Shown: positions 6,242 through 8,035 of the stretch, piece after piece
Layout of the letters: every line of letters starts with the position of its first letter
How positions within the stretch are numbered: the stretch's first letter is position 1
DNA from: Oscillospiraceae bacterium
GTDB taxonomy: Bacteria; Bacillota_A; Clostridia; Saccharofermentanales; Saccharofermentanaceae
Length of the DNA: 8,035 bases
NCBI GenBank assembly: GCA_902803365.1
Contig: CADCPU010000108.1
Location: 1-8,035 of the forward strand
Direction: 5' to 3'
Program-made: the position numbers and the translations under genes
Notes under the pieces: generated by a model
Told to the model about the DNA's origin: nothing
Databases searched by the model: none
The model's input: only the letters and a program-made list of their open reading frames with translations

Positions 6242-6267
6242 CGCTAAGTATTTTATCATAAATAGCG
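6242..6267. promoter_or_regulatory. Dyad covering the -10 of the regulator promoter
   Basis: CGCTA (6267-6263 on the minus strand) and TAGCG (6246-6242) flank the -10 element symmetrically. Inner matching bases TAT and ATA follow after a two-base mismatch. The dyad has no T-run, so it is not a terminator. A symmetric site on top of a -10 box would fit a repressor operator, but the arms are short and chance is possible. Confidence 0.35.
6250..6258 (-). promoter_or_regulatory. Extended -10 promoter of the regulator/kinase genes
   Basis: The minus strand reads TGATAAAAT: TAAAAT (6255-6250, five of six matches to TATAAT) with the TG of an extended -10 one base upstream. A weak -35 candidate, TTAAGA, lies 19 bases upstream. 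Extended -10 promoters depend little on the -35, so this would suit modest constitutive expression of the two-component pair. It lies 17 bases before the ribosome binding site. Confidence 0.6.
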
Positions 6268-6290
6268 CATGAAGTCTTAACGAGAACAGA

Positions 6291-7277
6291 TCAACCTAAC
6301 TGAAGTTTGAGTTGTTCGCTCCTGCCGACCATCTCGACCAAGAGATTCTGCAAACGTGTGATATACACCCTGTCTGCTCTGTCTGCATCTATCTCTGCCT
6401 CAACCTGTTTCATAAGGTCAGCATATTCAAGATATGCATCGACAGCCGTGCGAAGCTTATTCACTGTACCTTCGTCTGTATAAGATGCAATTGTGTCACA
6501 CTCTGAATTGATTCCGGATATTATCGTCGCAGCATCAGAAGAACCGTAACTGCTACGCTCTTTAAGAACATTATTGATATCAGATTCGATATAAACAGAC
6601 AGATCATTCAGATCGTATCGATAAACTTCAGATGATGCATCAGCATCACCCACCTGGATAAAATCGCAATGCTTAGTCGCATAATACTCAACAGCCAAAA
6701 GAGACATAGTATATTGTCTGGAACGCTCATTGGCAATTGAAGCAACCGTTACCTGAGCCATGGATGAACCGCAGATACCGCCCGGATAGAACATATCCTG
6801 ATCTGCAGAAAGAGAATTACTCGAATACTCTCCCCACTTCATCCAAGCGGCTTCAAGCTTATCGTAGATATCGACATCCGCTGCTTCTCTTAAGACTGAA
6901 AGATCAAGCAGAGCCTGATTTTCCCATTCATTTCTGTTATTGAAAAATCCTTCTACTATCGTCTGAGTATTGCCCGAATCGTAATCGATCGTAAACTTCT
7001 GATCGATAGGGTTAGATGCAATAATATCGTAGAATTCATCATCTGAAAGGATAAACAGATCATCGGATGCAGAATATCTGTGACCGTCTGGTGCTGCTAT
7101 AACGTCAGCAGCTGATCCGGCAGCAGTTGTTTCAACCTCTTCACTCGTCTCAACAACACTCTCTTCAGACTCGGAAGTCTGAACAGGCTTTGTCAGATCA
7201 TTATCGGGTTCACAGGCACTGATCATGCCTGCGACCAATAATGATGATATAGCTACTTTAATGAATCTTCTTTTCAT
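6291..7277 (-). CDS. Lipoprotein of unknown family, coupled to the Ig-like protein
   Basis: The 328-residue product starts with a basic n-region (MKRRFIK), a hydrophobic stretch and a lipobox I19-S-A-C22, so it should be anchored in the membrane through Cys22. Residues about 25-62 form an acidic Ser/Thr/Glu-rich linker. The rest is a soluble, mostly helical domain; its last 55 residues or so (about 272-328) look amphipathic and could form a coiled coil. Three further cysteines (169, 204, 260) lie in the outside part. I recognise no family and see no catalytic motif. The ATG at 7277-7275 overlaps the upstream stop codon (ATGA), with a weak AAAAGG six bases upstream, so translation is probably coupled to the Ig-like protein and the two may act together. 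No terminator separates it from the regulator gene, so read-through into the two-component genes is possible. Confidence 0.85.
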   Translation of the reverse strand: MKRRFIKVAISSLLVAGMISACEPDNDLTKPVQTSESEESVVETSEEVETTAAGSAADVIAAPDGHRYSASDDLFILSDDEFYDIIASNPIDQKFTIDYDSGNTQTIVEGFFNNRNEWENQALLDLSVLREAADVDIYDKLEAAWMKWGEYSSNSLSADQDMFYPGGICGSSMAQVTVASIANERSRQYTMSLLAVEYYATKHCDFIQVGDADASSEVYRYDLNDLSVYIESDINNVLKERSSYGSSDAATIISGINSECDTIASYTDEGTVNKLRTAVDAYLEYADLMKQVEAEIDADRADRVYITRLQNLLVEMVGRSEQLKLQLG

Positions 7278-8035
7278 CGAATACCTTTTCTTGTTCTCTT
7301 AACGATAATGACAGCACCGACAACAAGGATGATAACGCCTAATCCTGCGCCTCCGCCGATAGCGATGAGCTTAGCCTTATTAGGTGTGGAAGGATCTGAA
7401 GAGTCGTCGTCCGTATCGGAAGCGTTATTATCAGAACCCGTGAAGAAATCCTTGATGACATCGATGAACTGTTCTTCGATAGTCAATGTGTACTTGATTT
7501 CTTCTGTCTCGTTGCCGATGGAGTCATTAGCCTTGATGACGATCGTGTATGTACCCGGATCAGCGAACTCATAACTGTAGTTTCCGTCACTGCCGGATTT
7601 CAAAAGATCTACAGTTGTTCCGTCAGGCTTGATGATCTGGAGCACAGTGAAGAAATCAGGCTTTGTCTCATCATAAGACAGATCTCTGAGAGAGAAATTC
7701 ATCGTTACCTTATCGGAGAATGACATACCGTCTTCAAAGACCTTGCCGTCAGCAGCATTCTTGATAACAGGCTCAGGACATGTGCCGTCGATATAGATCG
7801 TGAAATCGAGTGCATTACCCGGGTTTCCGGCCTTATCCTTGGCAGTGATCGTAATGTGCTTTGTTCCGTCAGTCATGATAGGCTCATCGATATCCCACTC
7901 AACGTATTCGTTGTTCTCATATATCGTGCACATAACTTCAACAGCATTGTTGTCCTTGATCTCGACGAGATCGCTTACCTTGACGCCCTGCTTAAAGATC
8001 CTGTTCTTATCGGACAATACGCTTGTCTTTGTAAG
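7274..8035 (-). CDS. Membrane-anchored surface protein with Ig-like repeats, 5' end missing
   Basis: The frame is open to the window edge, so this is only the C-terminal part (253 full codons visible). It contains two bacterial Ig-like repeats, recognisable by matching phrases: ITITAKDKAGNPGNALDFTIYID in the first and YTIVIKANDSIGNETEEIKYTLTIE-like in the second. An Asp/Ser/Asn-rich linker leads to one membrane segment (about 28-8 residues from the end: KLIAIGGGAGLGVIILVVGA and on) and a short basic tail ending KRTRKGIR. The protein is therefore probably outside the cell, with its C-terminus held in the membrane. There is no LPXTG sortase motif. A TTG at 8017 could be mistaken for a start, but the frame continues through it without a ribosome binding site. 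Its stop overlaps the next lipoprotein start. The N-terminal part, outside the window, would decide its function. Confidence 0.85.
   Translation of the reverse strand, partial: LTKTSVLSDKNRIFKQGVKVSDLVEIKDNNAVEVMCTIYENNEYVEWDIDEPIMTDGTKHITITAKDKAGNPGNALDFTIYIDGTCPEPVIKNAADGKVFEDGMSFSDKVTMNFSLRDLSYDETKPDFFTVLQIIKPDGTTVDLLKSGSDGNYSYEFADPGTYTIVIKANDSIGNETEEIKYTLTIEEQFIDVIKDFFTGSDNNASDTDDDSSDPSTPNKAKLIAIGGGAGLGVIILVVGAVIIVKRTRKGIR

Noticed and set aside
7274..7400. Sortase (LPXTG) anchor on the Ig-like protein
   Set aside because: The C-terminus has a membrane segment and basic tail but no LPXTG-like motif before it, so simple membrane anchoring fits better.
8015..8017. TTG as the true start of the Ig-like protein
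   Set aside because: The frame continues open to the window edge, no ribosome binding site precedes the TTG, and the protein would lack any export signal. The gene is cut by the edge.

Overview
The window looks like a low-to-moderate GC Gram-positive genome, most likely a gut or rumen Clostridia relative (Lachnospiraceae/Oscillospiraceae type). The reasons are strong AGGAGG-type ribosome binding sites, lipoproteins with Thr/Glu-rich linkers after the lipobox, an OmpR-family two-component pair next to a two-gene FtsX/MacB-type ABC transporter, and U-tailed intrinsic terminators. This assignment rests on style, not on a marker gene. No RNA gene, transposase, phage gene or CRISPR array is visible.

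Every convincing gene is on the minus strand, so the order of transcription runs from the right edge to the left. First comes the C-terminal part of a membrane-anchored protein with Ig-like repeats (7274-8035, its 5' end is outside the window). Its stop codon overlaps the start of a lipoprotein of unknown family (6291-7277). A short gap with an extended -10 promoter leads to a response regulator (5527-6219) and a sensor kinase (4277-5527) that overlap by one base. A second, internal promoter region (about 4224-4281) carries four TTAAG-type direct repeats at 11/11/10-base spacing. It precedes an ABC ATPase (3445-4200) and a 781-residue double-FtsX permease (1098-3443) separated by one base. A strong terminator (1052-1084) closes that unit. 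A further lipoprotein gene (263-958) follows with its own ribosome binding site and its own terminator (193-224).

The simplest reading is an envelope-sensing module. The kinase has an extracytoplasmic sensor of about 90 residues and would phosphorylate the regulator. The regulator would bind the direct repeats and activate the ATPase/permease operon. The permease has two large extracytoplasmic domains and probably acts on a substrate in the membrane or on the outer face, or transmits ATP-driven movement to envelope partners. The two lipoproteins and the Ig-like protein are candidate surface partners, but nothing in the sequence fixes the substrate.

The left 180 bases are different: an 84-bp tandem repeat holding four identical 17-bp palindromes placed exactly every 42 bp. 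Two of them are followed by seven T's and look like plus-strand terminators. This is the least explained element of the window.
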